A stretch of DNA of 64,000 bases from Trichaptum fuscoviolaceum (taxonomy: Eukaryota > Basidiomycota > Agaricomycetes > Hymenochaetales > Trichaptaceae). Where the stretch lies: the NCBI GenBank assembly GCA_910574455.1, contig CAJSYZ010000006.1, positions 1,315,376 through 1,379,375 of the forward strand, in the 5' to 3' direction. The notes beneath the pieces were generated by a model. It ran no database searches and was not told the DNA's origin. It saw only the letters and a program-made list of their open reading frames with translations. The number at the start of each line of letters is the position of its first letter. The first letter of the stretch is position 1. The position numbers were made by a program, and so were the translations under genes. Shown here one piece after another: positions 1 through 10,724 of the stretch.

Positions 1-2
1 TC

Positions 3-98
3 GCGCAGCCTCGCGATTATCTAGAGGAGCTGATACAAAATACGGGCAAAAACGTGAAGGATTGTGAAAAGCTCTGGTATTATCATCGTATGCAGTGA
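3..98 (+). CDS. possible last exon of an unknown gene cut by the window edge
   Basis: An open frame runs from the left edge to a TGA at 96-98 and encodes about 31 residues ending in WYYHRMQ. The composition looks protein-like (charged helix, aromatic cluster), but no family is recognised and no splice site can be confirmed because the upstream part lies outside the window. It could be a chance open frame. Confidence 0.22.
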   Translation, partial: AQPRDYLEELIQNTGKNVKDCEKLWYYHRMQ

Positions 99-659
99 TG
101 GGTTGGGCCACAGCGATCAGTAATTAATGTATGTGATGAAGTCTCTTCACTCTCTAATATGCGCTCACTGCAGTGCATTTAGCTCTTCTCTCCATCAAGC
201 CATTGCAGGGCAAAACAAGCAACCGTTCCCCGAAAGTTGTCTGGGAAATATTAAGAACTCCGAGGTGAAGCTATGACTTGAAATACCCATACAATCTCTG
301 AGCTATGCCAGTGTCTTCTGTTTCTCCTTACATATGTCACTTCGTGAATTGTTGATAATAATTGTTACCTCGTACGATGAATACCATGATGTTATTGCCA
401 GTGTAAACTGTACAACTTGAACTTGAAAGCAAGCCAAGAGTATGATGTCAACTTGAAGTTAATACAGCCTAAGAGTCGATGCCTTGATTACACTTGCATG
501 GCATCATGATCATGATGCCACTACTAGCAGCAGTGGCTCAGGCTGGCACTGGGTCTGTTTCATTTACATCTCTTTCTTTAATTGCCATATCCTCACTTTT
601 AAGTTGTAGGTTTCAATCTACTTTGTAGTATGTGCTACTAAATGAAGAGTTTATCTTTA
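99..659. other. non-coding flank downstream of the Plavaka transposase remnant
   Basis: No convincing coding region. The stretch contains several AACTTGAA/CTTGAAGTT-like words (about 413-465) that recur near other Plavaka-related sequence in the window (about 12990-13100, 14352, 17560). They may be subterminal transposon repeats. The outer terminal inverted repeat of the Plavaka element could not be located here. Confidence 0.3.
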
Positions 660-3600
660 TCATTGCCAATGTCTGCTTTCGTACAATGTTTCGTGCATGT
701 GCATGTCAGCAAATCGGTTAACATAGAATTTATCATAAAAATCCAGGGACTCCTCAGGTGTCAATGACTTCGGAGGACATTCATCACCCTTCGGAACCCC
801 CAGGAGGTGGGCTAAACGGAGGATGTCCCCTACATCTATCACAGATAGCTTCGGAGCCTTGCAGTCGCGGTGATAGCGACATCTGCCATTCACTCCGGTA
901 GTACAGCATCCGACACAGGCGGTAGAGCTCTCTAACCTCAAACTCCGGTTCGACTATCCACATTCTTGTTTTGAGGTCGGGTGAATCTCCAACACGCTTG
1001 AAAAATTGGACAAGAGCGCAGTTCTGATGCTCCCCTTTAGCGGTGAAGGAAAAAAGAAGCATAACACGGGCAACTCTCATTCCTGCAAACCCCTTTTTGC
1101 GAGTATTAACTCGAACAAGGACTGCGTCACGTCTTGCTTTTCCGCGCCAAGAGGGATTGGACCTGATCACCTCCCTCATTGCTTGTTCTATAGGGATCGA
1201 TTCGCCACGGTAGGCAAAGAAAGCGGTGGCTGAATGGAAAATTGAAAAGTCATTGCTCATGTCCAATTCAACTGCTGGTTCGGCTCTGCCAGAGGAGCCC
1301 CTTAAGTTGGAGTTGTGCTTCTCATACTTGTTGAATAAGTATTCTTTAATGAGCTGTCGGAGTTTTTGGAGCTCTGGATGGCCTTTTATCGCCACAAGAG
1401 CCGTGAGCTGCTTAGGGTACACCGTACTGGACTCTGCAAGGATGACAACAAAGAAGTCAGATGTGCAGCACCAAAAGCATGGGTTACTAAGTAATACTAA
1501 CATTGCTTCGAAGCCATTAACATCAAGCTCAAAGGGTCATTTTTGCCACCCAAGCGCATCTGGCGTTCAGCATGTTGTATGTCTTGAACCGCAAAATGCT
1601 GTGGCCCATGCACTAAGCTCCCGGGATCTTCCAGGTCTGCAATTTCGTTGAGTTCATTCTTGCCCACAATGTCATCGAAGAAGTCCTCTGTATCATTGCT
1701 TGCCCTTGCCAATGGAGCACCATGATGTTGCACCTGTTCCCTCCAATTTGAGGTCCTCTCAGCTTCATCCTCCTCCGACTCTGACATATTCTTGCGCAGA
1801 ACATCACGCAAAGCTCTCCACGAAGCCTCCGCCAACGAATCGTCCAGCATTCCACGCCTTTTGAAGTCTGCCCTGGCTGCAATGAGTTTACTTAGTCGTT
1901 TGTTTGCTGTGATCATCTGACCCAAAGGATCATTTCTGTTTGAGCGTCGCCATGTTTCCTTGACCGCGTAAATGTGTTTATTCTCTGTGATTGATGAGCA
2001 CAGCCCGCTCGGTGCAGCAAAGAGAGGGATCATTGTACGATAGTGGACCATGGCATGCTGTCGTGGCAGTGAGAAGTTATCCCGGATGCCCTTGGCTATG
2101 AATATTTGCCGAAATTGATGAAAGTGATCCAGGGAGGCTTTAACCTGATCAAGAGTTGAGGCTGTAATCGTGTACCGACGCACAAGGTAACAGAAGTCCA
2201 GAAATGCACTCAATGCGTGAACTATATCATCATGTACAATGCCCACAATAGCCGGAAGATACACCTAGTAAGCGGATTGCATCAGATATCAGCAAACCAC
2301 CACCTCAAACAAGATCATGATGAAAATACCACATACTTTCATAAGTGCCTTTGAATCATTACCTGTCCATTGCTTGAAGCCTCGACCTTCGGGAAATCTG
2401 CGAAGTCCAGGAAAAGGAGCAGCAACTCTGATTCTACGTGAAAGTTAGCAGTGGTATTCACACGACTTGTAAGGGAATAGTACCTTTTATCCACAATATC
2501 CAGCTCTGTCGTGGTCATGCTCTGGCAAATGCACTCGACAAGGTGATCCTTGAATACGCCTTTGATGATTTGGTGCAGTAGGTCTGGAGAAATGAGATAG
2601 CATATATCTGCACGCGGAAAATCATTGGTGAAGGGCTACGGAACATAGTTGCGGTAAGTGCATCTAATGGACAACTTGAAGTTGGAACACATACGACGAT
2701 ATCTTGGTGGAACCCATACTCCTTACGAATTGTGGCTCTACTTATGCTATTGTCATCCACCTGTTCTATCAATCGTTCGTGTAGCTCTTTTGTTCGAGGA
2801 TTTGTAACAAATTCCGGATTATCTAGGTTCTTGTGAGGTATTGTACATCTATATAGTAGCTGCATTAAGCCATTTTCTCAAACTCGAGTCGGATGTGATT
2901 TTTGGAAAGGACAATACTTACTTGCAGCACCATCCAGTGCATATTGCGCATAGACTCACCTGTTCCGGATAATCGGCTATATACGAGCCGAGTCCGAGAA
3001 CCGACCTACGCAAGTGACCATCAGGGCACCGGAGAATGGTTTGTTCATTGTTTATAGACATTGCGGTCTTCAGTGGACTCAAGATTCTTGATATAGATGA
3101 ATGAAAGATTTGATGTCTAAAGCGACGGAAGTCATCTGACTTTTCATACTGCCGTTCAGCTGCAAAGCATCAGAACTTGAACACAAATGAATAGCTCAGT
3201 TTTTGACACACACTCTTTGGTATTGCTAGAAATGCTACGAGCTGGACTGTATTCAACTTTTGGGACCGCCGGGCCTTGTTAGATACATTTCCTATTGAGA
3301 GATATAACGGATAATATTCGTTGTTGCCAGTGCCAACGGAGACTGTTGTCTTGTCGCTCCCTAAGATCACCGGAACAAACATGGACCCATGGACTGCTTT
3401 ATCTTCGGCGTAGATTTTGTTCTAAGTCAAGGATAATCAGAACACTTCCTCGAACTTCGAATGCTGCATGATTTATGACTTACAGCCTGTTCCCAAGCAA
3501 AATTTCCGGACATGTAGTTTCTGAAGACTCGTTCTTTGTTGTCATCAGAATCCTCCTTCGGCTAATATTCACGAAACGGGACATAGTCGAATTCGCCTTC

Positions 3601-3682
3601 CAACGCCGGATTGTCCACCAAATTCCGGATCACTTCCAAAGGATCCCAATACCATACATCATATTCTTTCCTCTTCCATGAC
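660..3682 (-). pseudogene. Plavaka transposase, C-terminal two thirds (broken)
   Basis: Read on the minus strand, the piece begins right at the gypsy target site and gives the conserved order of this basidiomycete family: an aromatic block ending FDYVPFREY, a block with HGSMFVPVILGSDKTTVSV (about 3300-3400), IADYPEQV (about 2980), a PFTNDFPRADI block (about 2600), the SLPRQHAMVHY/GLCSSITENKH block (about 1960-2080), and a C-terminus containing RLAHLLGVPKG, with a TGA at 660-662. Several short introns are apparent. Damage includes an in-frame TAG at 3562-3564, an exon junction near 3422 out of phase, further stops near 2250-2350, and a frame change near 900-940. The family is a DNA transposase of Plavaka type; function is lost here. 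A KDZ transposase was considered, but the block order fits Plavaka. Confidence 0.8.
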
Positions 3683-3686
3683 TCGG
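3683..3686. repeat. target site duplication TCGG, left copy
   Basis: TCGG directly precedes the TG of the 5' LTR and recurs directly after the CA of the 3' LTR at 11906-11909. It marks a 4-bp duplicated target of the gypsy element. The target lies within a coding exon of the Plavaka transposase. Confidence 0.9.
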
Positions 3687-4866
3687 TGTAACACTTGGAT
3701 TTCATCCAGTGTTCGTACGAAGCCCGCCGGACACGACAGTGGCACCCGGAAGACAAAGTAAGCACCCGGAAACCGGAGTCGCTCAAGTACAAGACTCGGA
3801 AAGACACCAGCAAGTCCAGAGCATAGCAACAGTACAGAAGACGCAAGGCCGGAAAGCGGAGTCGCTCAAGTACATCCAACGGCCGCAAGACAGTGCACCC
3901 GAAGGACACCGGACAAGCAGCAAGGCCGCCGGTCGACACTCGAAGCCAAATAGCGCAGGGAAAACTGTACCTGAGCACGGGTGAAAGAACTGCCAAAGCA
4001 AAGGACTCACTGGTGAGCACCCGACGGACGCTTGCATGGGTGGACGAGCGAACGGGCGAACATTTGTTCGAACGGACGTGCGTACGGGCGTGCAACCGGC
4101 CGGCGACATAAGTGTGGCGACGGACAAGTGTGTGCGCGTGGCGTGGGAGAACAGGGTGACGGACAAGGGAACTAACGGACGTCACATAACGGACACTTGG
4201 TGGCGACGTGCGCGAGTGGCGTGGGAATAGGGTTGCCAATTGAGGGACGGGGAAAAGACGGGGACTCAGCCTAGTAGCGGTGACCGGAGTAGCCAGTTCA
4301 CACGCGATAATAACTTGTGTTAAGCACGTCATGTAGACCGTGTGAAAATTTAGCTTTCTTTCCCCGACCACTACTATCTAAGTGTGTGCGCGCTTGGGAA
4401 CGGAGCGGGGCTACCGTCGGACGTCTGCGCTGTGAGCGCGTTCGACACGACAATTAGTTCTTTCGACGGACGACGACTAGGGGCCTCAAGAGCCATTCTT
4501 ACTGGGGCTTTGTTTCTTGTCTTCGGACTTCTCGCGAGGGCGCGGCCGCGCAGAAGACTCTTGGACGGGCGACGGGGGTTCAGTGCTTGCGCATAGGCGC
4601 GTTCTACTGTTCGCCTTAGTTCTTTCGACGGAACGACGGGTCTCTGAGGCTCAACAGCTAAGCTTGCGGATTTCCTCTGGGGTTCTCTCGAGGGGGCGAC
4701 ACGGCCACGGGCCTTCGCTTAGTGGGAATAACGGTTGACGGACGTACGGGCGTCGTCTCTGTGGTTTCCTTCACTGTTTCTTCTCTTCTTTTGTTTCTTT
4801 TACTACTCTTTTATTTCTTACTGGGTTCCCTACACTCCCACCCCCTTATCATTTATTTTATTTTCA
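3687..4866 (+). repeat. 5' LTR of gypsy element 1
   Basis: Begins TGTAACACTTGGATTTC and ends TTATTTTCA; repeated almost perfectly at 10725-11905. Open frames inside it on both strands (up to 269 residues) are rich in Cys, Arg and Ser, occur identically in both LTRs and are not genes. Confidence 0.95.
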
Positions 4867-4868
4867 TC

Positions 4869-4886
4869 TGGAGCCCACCGCGAGGG
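4869..4886 (+). promoter_or_regulatory. putative primer binding site of gypsy element 1
   Basis: The sequence TGGAGCCCACCGCGAGGG starts two bases after the 5' LTR. The leading TGG would pair with a tRNA CCA tail. The cognate tRNA was not identified. Confidence 0.6.
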
Positions 4887-5081
4887 GGTGGTTCTTTTGT
4901 GTATAACCCAAAAAGATATATTGTCGCCCTTCGGGCATAGTAGTTTACATTTTTTCAATTGAGAAAAGAAAACAATTAGAAGGATTTAGTGGCCAGCCAA
5001 AAGAACCGGCAGAAAGGTCGTTGGGTTGGTAGTCTGAAGGACTGAAAGAGAAAGCCAGGACGAACAAGGTCTGGTTGAAAG

Positions 5082-8000
5082 ATGGATGTCGAGGCAGTTA
5101 GAGCTGCACTGGAAGCGGCGAGAACGATGGTTCGTGACGCAAGGTCGTCTAGTGGCCTGGGGCCCTGGATAGACGAACAAACAGGAGGTGTAGAGGGCGC
5201 ACTGATGAGCCCGCTAGAGGGAATGAGTCTGGAAGAACTCGTGAAGGAAGCCGAGGTAATAAGAAGGTTGGTAGAGGAGGTTACGGAAGTGACAGCGCGC
5301 ACGACAGCAAACGCGGTGTCGTTGATTAGGGAGCGGAGGGGGCTGGCTGTGGGCCTGCAAAGTCCAGAAGAGAGAGTTAGGAACGGGGAAGCAACGAGGG
5401 GAGCTAGGAGAACGAACCCGGGGCATGGCAGCGGGCTCGGGTGTTTCTATTGCTGGAGGCCGGGACACCGGAAGTTCGAGTGTCTTGACCTGAGGGCAGA
5501 CGTAGCGAACGGAATGTGTAGAGTAGGGCTGCAGAATAGAGTGGTGTGGGCAGACGGATCAGAAATTCCGTTCGAGAGAGGTAGAAGTCTGTGTGAGCAA
5601 GTGCGCAGAGGCCAGCGGGCGCGGTCTATGCAGCTGCGTGCGCGGATAGAACAGAAAGACGAGGTTCACACCAGGAACCCAAGCCTGGCTGCGGGCGAAG
5701 TCTGGGAAGGGGAAGCGCAGGGGAGAGCGCAGAAAGAGTCGGATAAGGAAGAGAAAGGAGAACAGGGAGTTGAGGGGAAGGAGAGACTTGAATCATGGTG
5801 CGAGTTCGAGGGCTTGGTGAAGAGGCTGGCCGAAGACTACAAGAGCTCGTGGAGAGAAAGGGGAGAGGCTGGGGAAGACGGAGAGGTGCAAACATGGTTC
5901 CGGGGTGTGGACATGTTAGCTCGAGAGATGGAGAGACAACTAGAAGGTGAAGGGGGGAGGAGTTGTGAGGAAGCAAGGGTCCGGATAGCGGGGCTACGGA
6001 CGTGGGTGGACATGGTCCTAAGGGAAGAGAACCCAGAAGGGGGGAGACAAGAGAAGGAGGAGCGAGAGATTGAGAAGGGGCACGGGAAAGAGGTCGTAGG
6101 GTTCTGGGAAGGGGTGGAACTGAGGAACTCGAAGGATAAAAGAGGCTCGAGGGCTCAAGGAGAGAACCTGACAGCGCTTGGGGTGGTAGAATCTGGCCCG
6201 GATGGATGGTGGGTAGCCAGGGAAGAGGATTACCAGAAGAATGGCTTGGCGAAGCAACTAAGGGGTTTGAAGAAAGTGGACTGGAGGGAGGAGTTCGGGG
6301 AGTCCTTTGCGTATAAGGCCGTCGCAAATAAAGTTCGGCCCGTTCCAACGACGATGCCCGAAGAAATGCGCATCGAGAGGATAAGGCATCCAAACCCATT
6401 GGAAGGGCTACCGGACTTGCCAGTGTGCCCGCCGGATTTTACGCCAGGCCGTCGATTGACGCAAGAACGGCACGACGCCATGGACTGGAACCCAGGGGAA
6501 TTTCTGACGCTCGAAGAAGTCAAGCTGGTCAAGTGGATGGCGAAGGCTCATGAGGACGCGATGGCTTGGGACGAGTCCGAGAAGGGCACGTTCGACGAAC
6601 ACTACTTTCCGCCAGTCAGGATTCCGACAATCGAACATGTTCCGTGGGTCATCAAGAACATTCCTATACCTAATGGCATCCGGGAGAAAGTTATCAGCAT
6701 TATCAAAGACAAGATAGCTTCTGGGATTTACGAACCTTCGAGTGCGTCGTATCGAAGCCGGTGGTTCTGCGTTGTGAAGAAAGACGGCAAGTCTCTCCGA
6801 CTGGTGCATGACCTGCAACCGTTGAATGGCGTGGCGATTAAGGACGCGGCCGTACCGCCGTTCGTGGACCAGCTCGGGGAGTCCTACGCGGGACGGGTGT
6901 GCTATTCTTCGTATGATCTATATGTGGCGTTTGACCAACGGAAGCTCGACGTCCGTTCGCGGGACATGACGACTTTTCAGACGCCAATGGGGACATTTCG
7001 ACTGACTTCAATTCCTATGGGATACACCAACTCGATGCAGATCTTACACAACAACGTCTGTTTTATGCTTCAAGAATTCATCCCTGAGGTGACGGAACCG
7101 TTTGTCGACGATATTGTCACGAAGGGGCCAAAGACTCGATACGAGCTACCGGACGGGACATATGAGACCATCCCAGGAAACCCGGGGATTCGACGATTCG
7201 TCTGGGAGCACCTGCTACGGGACAACAAAATCTTGCAAGTCTTGAAGACATACGGCGTCACAGTATCAGGGCCGAAAATGACGATTGCGCGCGAAGCTGG
7301 CATGATAGTCGGGAACAAGTGCACTTATGAAGGACGCGTGCCAGATGAGTCGAAAGTCAAGAAGATAGTCGACTGGCCTGAGCCCAGGAATGTCACAGAG
7401 GTGCGAGGATTCCTAGGGACGGCAAGTGTCCTTCGTATCTTTATTCAGGACTACGGACGCATTGCAAGGCCGCTAACGGACCTGACAAAGAAGAATATTG
7501 AATTTCACTGGGAGCGCGCGCATGCTGAAGCAATGGACCTGCTCAAGGACCGCATAGTGAATTGCCCAGCACTGAGGCCAATAGACTATGAATGCGACCG
7601 GGCAGTGATACTCGCCGTGGACTCATCTATCATAGGGTTTGGGTACATTCTCTTTCAAGAAGGGGCCGACGGACGCAGGTACCCGAATCGCTTTGGGTCC
7701 GGCACATGGAATGCACGTGAATCAAACTACTCACAGGCGAAGATCGAGCTTTATGGACTGTTCAGGACGCTTAGGGCCGTCAGGGTATACATTATTGGTA
7801 TCAAGAACCTGGTCGTAGAAGTCGATGCCAAATACATCAAGGGCATGATTAACAATCCGGACATCCAGCCAAATGCGACTATCAACCGTTGGATTGCGGG
7901 CATCCTTCTATTTCAGTTCAAGCTGGTTCACGTACCAGGGGTGGGACACCGAGGGGCCGATGGGATGTCGAGACGGAGACGCGCGGAAGGGGAGGCCGAG

Positions 8001-9878
8001 GGGGGAGAGGAGGATGAGGAATGGCTTGACGAGGCGTACGGGTTTCTGATGGAAGGCTGGGAGAAATGGGAAGGGTCCGAGAACGCGAAGGAGGTGCTGG
8101 CGATGGACGGACAGGCTGAAGAAGATGGGGAAGGCGAGCCTCGACCACCGATGACGGACAGGCGAAGACGGCAGGAAGAGCGCTTAGAGTTGGTCAGGCA
8201 GTTCTTGCGCGAACCAGGGCGACCAGAAGGGATGACGGATGAAGAGTTCAAGCACCTGGTTCGACAAGCCTCAGAATATTTTGAGCGCGACGGTAAGTTA
8301 TGGCGAAAGAGCCCAGACGGAAAGCACAGGATAGTGCCGGCTCAGGCCAAGCGGACAAGCTTGATGTCGATGGCTCATGACGAGCTGGGGCATAAAGGGG
8401 TTTTTGCAGTGAAAGAGAGCTTGCGAAGGCGATTCTGGTGGCCAGCAATGGAACAGGATGTGAAGTGGTTTGTGCGGACCTGTCATGACTGTCAGACGCG
8501 CCAGTATAAACTACAGCGCATTCCGCCAGTGGTGGCGGCACCAGCACCATTGTTTCATAAAGTCTTCATTGATACGATGCTGATGCCCGCAGCGGGTGGT
8601 TATAAGTATATTATACAGGCCCGAGATTCTTTGACGTCGTGGGCGGAATGGCGAGCCCTACGGGCCGAGACCGCGCGGACAGTGCAGAGTTTCATTTTCG
8701 AAGAAATTTTCTGCCGCTGGGGGCCGGTGCACGAGATAGTGACAGACAATGGTAAGCCATTCGTGGCGGAAGCGGTAGCGGATCTGTATAAGCGGTATAA
8801 AGTCCATCCAATACGCATTTCGGCTTACAATTCACAGGCAAACGGGGCCGTCGAGCGAAGGCATAGGGACGTCCGTGAAGCGATCATGAAGATGGTCAAG
8901 GGAGACGTCTCTAAGTGGCCAAGCGTCGTCCATGCTGTGTTCTGGGCCGAAAGGATTACAGTCCAGAAGGCAACGGGCATGTCTCCGTACGAGATGGCGC
9001 ACGGGGTCGAGCCGATCTTACCATTTGACTTAGCGGAAGCGACGTATATGGTCCCGGCACCGTCGAGCAAACTATCTCCGGAAGACCTGCTGGCGATACG
9101 AGCAAAGCAGCTATTGAAACGGCCTCGAGATTTGAAAAAGGCGCATGAGAAGATCCTGAAGGCTCGCAACGCCGGTGCGCGTGAATTCGAAAAGAAGTAC
9201 CAACATACCATCTCGAAGCGAATATTCAAGCCTGGAGAACTGGTACTGGTCCGTAACACACGGGTCGAGAAGGAACTGAACAAGAAGACCAAACCAAGAT
9301 ATCTGGGTCCGTATGTGGTCTTGCGACGGACAGCTGGAGGGTCCTATATTCTTGCAGAGCTCGACGGCGCGGTCTCTCGGGCAAGGTTTGGTGCCTTCAG
9401 GGTCATTCCCTATTTTGCGCGCGAAGCCATTAACATTACGCCAGAAGAACTAGCGGAAATGTCAAAGGCGGAGCTTGACGAGTTGGCGGAGGACACAGTA
9501 GAAGGCGAAGAAGGAGAAGACCAAGACGAGAGCGATGAGGAGGAGGAAGAGGGACCGGAGGACAAAGGGGACAACTGGGATGGGGACAACACGGACATTG
9601 AGGAGCTGGACGACAAAGACGATAGCCAGGACAGCTCAGAGGGTTCAAGGGAAGAGCAGGAAGGACATGAAGAACCTACGGAGACACGGAGGATGGTACT
9701 GCGACCGCGAGCACAAGGGAAGGGGACTCTAGGATTTATAGAAACGGATGCCGGACTCCGAAACACAGACAACAGCAGCAACAGCAACAGCAGCAGCACG
9801 CGCAAAGCATTTGCATGGAAACACACCATCACTTCCTTGCCCGCGCGTTTCAAGACCGGGTTTAAAAAGTTATTTTGA
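5082..9878 (+). CDS. Gag-Pol polyprotein of gypsy element 1
   Basis: A single uninterrupted frame of 1598 residues. A CX2CX4HX4C zinc knuckle (CFYCWRPGHRKFEC) lies near residues 120-134, followed by a long charged Glu/Arg-rich linker. Reverse transcriptase spans about 540-760, with FVDD as the active-site box near 674. RNase H starts near 843 (AVDSS) and ends with a HVPG..GADGMSRR block. Integrase has an HHCC finger near 1098-1140 and catalytic Asp (FIDTML, IVTDNG) and Glu (AVERRH) residues, then a GPY/F-type module (YLGPYVV). The C-terminus is very acidic (about 1460-1540). I see no DSG/DTG retropepsin motif between knuckle and reverse transcriptase, where it would be expected. The ATG at 5082 is the first after the primer site. 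The frame is intact, so the element may be competent or recently so. Confidence 0.93.
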   Translation: MDVEAVRAALEAARTMVRDARSSSGLGPWIDEQTGGVEGALMSPLEGMSLEELVKEAEVIRRLVEEVTEVTARTTANAVSLIRERRGLAVGLQSPEERVRNGEATRGARRTNPGHGSGLGCFYCWRPGHRKFECLDLRADVANGMCRVGLQNRVVWADGSEIPFERGRSLCEQVRRGQRARSMQLRARIEQKDEVHTRNPSLAAGEVWEGEAQGRAQKESDKEEKGEQGVEGKERLESWCEFEGLVKRLAEDYKSSWRERGEAGEDGEVQTWFRGVDMLAREMERQLEGEGGRSCEEARVRIAGLRTWVDMVLREENPEGGRQEKEEREIEKGHGKEVVGFWEGVELRNSKDKRGSRAQGENLTALGVVESGPDGWWVAREEDYQKNGLAKQLRGLKKVDWREEFGESFAYKAVANKVRPVPTTMPEEMRIERIRHPNPLEGLPDLPVCPPDFTPGRRLTQERHDAMDWNPGEFLTLEEVKLVKWMAKAHEDAMAWDESEKGTFDEHYFPPVRIPTIEHVPWVIKNIPIPNGIREKVISIIKDKIASGIYEPSSASYRSRWFCVVKKDGKSLRLVHDLQPLNGVAIKDAAVPPFVDQLGESYAGRVCYSSYDLYVAFDQRKLDVRSRDMTTFQTPMGTFRLTSIPMGYTNSMQILHNNVCFMLQEFIPEVTEPFVDDIVTKGPKTRYELPDGTYETIPGNPGIRRFVWEHLLRDNKILQVLKTYGVTVSGPKMTIAREAGMIVGNKCTYEGRVPDESKVKKIVDWPEPRNVTEVRGFLGTASVLRIFIQDYGRIARPLTDLTKKNIEFHWERAHAEAMDLLKDRIVNCPALRPIDYECDRAVILAVDSSIIGFGYILFQEGADGRRYPNRFGSGTWNARESNYSQAKIELYGLFRTLRAVRVYIIGIKNLVVEVDAKYIKGMINNPDIQPNATINRWIAGILLFQFKLVHVPGVGHRGADGMSRRRRAEGEAEGGEEDEEWLDEAYGFLMEGWEKWEGSENAKEVLAMDGQAEEDGEGEPRPPMTDRRRRQEERLELVRQFLREPGRPEGMTDEEFKHLVRQASEYFERDGKLWRKSPDGKHRIVPAQAKRTSLMSMAHDELGHKGVFAVKESLRRRFWWPAMEQDVKWFVRTCHDCQTRQYKLQRIPPVVAAPAPLFHKVFIDTMLMPAAGGYKYIIQARDSLTSWAEWRALRAETARTVQSFIFEEIFCRWGPVHEIVTDNGKPFVAEAVADLYKRYKVHPIRISAYNSQANGAVERRHRDVREAIMKMVKGDVSKWPSVVHAVFWAERITVQKATGMSPYEMAHGVEPILPFDLAEATYMVPAPSSKLSPEDLLAIRAKQLLKRPRDLKKAHEKILKARNAGAREFEKKYQHTISKRIFKPGELVLVRNTRVEKELNKKTKPRYLGPYVVLRRTAGGSYILAELDGAVSRARFGAFRVIPYFAREAINITPEELAEMSKAELDELAEDTVEGEEGEDQDESDEEEEEGPEDKGDNWDGDNTDIEELDDKDDSQDSSEGSREEQEGHEEPTETRRMVLRPRAQGKGTLGFIETDAGLRNTDNSSNSNSSSTRKAFAWKHTITSLPARFKTGFKKLF

Positions 9879-10095
9879 TCACTTATAGCAGCAAAAAAAT
9901 TTTTTCTCTTTCATTTCGGACTTTGTTTCATACCACATCGTCATAGAGCATAGAATCATGGACCATTGACAGACACATTTCATTTCATTTCAATCTCAAA
10001 CAAGTCTCATTCTAATTAACTAATTGCACATATCATTATTCCTATCATATTGCCTTCGTTCGTTTGTTTTCTCTTCGATTCTAAGTCATCATCTC

Positions 10096-10126
<31 letters not shown>

Positions 10127-10724
10127 CAAAAAAAAGACATCAAAACAACACCGAATACAGTAGATAGTAGCATGTAATGTGGACAAAGAGGAAGAGGATG
10201 AAGAGGAAGAGGCAGAGGGAACGAGAGGAGAGGTGAACCGGAAGGAAGGTGAACTGGAGGACACGCGAGGGCACGGACGAGCGGCAACTACGCACGCGCG
10301 ATCGCGAGAAGGGACAGGGTTCACACGCGAAGATGGCACGAAGGAAGGAGGACGAAGGGGGAGGGGAAGGGAAGAGAGGGATAGAGAGGGAGAGGGAGAG
10401 GGAGAGAGAGAGAGAGTTGTGGGGGGATAAGAGACATGTAGAACGGGGGGGGACGGCTCACGGACGACCTTCGACGGACCGACCAGTCAGGTGCCGAAAA
10501 TTTTCGCGATTTCCCAAGCAGTCAAGCGACCCATCAGACGCAGTCAAGAGCCACCAAGACGCATAGCATGCACGACGGACAGCTAGTCGATTCAAACGCG
10601 CGCGAGACATCGAGGCCAAGTGAAACAGAGCATCTACCCTACGGACACGGCACCCAACTTCGAAGCAAGCCAGCCAGGCAAGGCAGAGTGACCAGGAGGT
10701 CACTATTCAAAAGTTGGAGGGAGA
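9879..10724 (+). other. 3' untranslated region of gypsy element 1
   Basis: Non-coding stretch between the pol stop and the 3' LTR. It contains an A run at about 10096-10123 and a GA-rich low-complexity tract at about 10340-10416. Open frames over the GA tract are composition artefacts. Confidence 0.7.
10716..10724 (+). promoter_or_regulatory. polypurine tract of gypsy element 1
   Basis: GGAGGGAGA ends exactly at the start of the 3' LTR, the position expected for the plus-strand primer in LTR retrotransposons. Confidence 0.75.

Noticed and set aside
3562..4371. 269-residue minus-strand frame over the 5' LTR
   Set aside because: Only its last 40 or so residues are real (Plavaka transposase exon). 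The rest is LTR sequence repeated identically at 10639-11277.
10179..10566. Glu/Arg-rich frames near the end of gypsy element 1
   Set aside because: They lie over a GA-rich low-complexity tract in the 3' untranslated region and show no family features.
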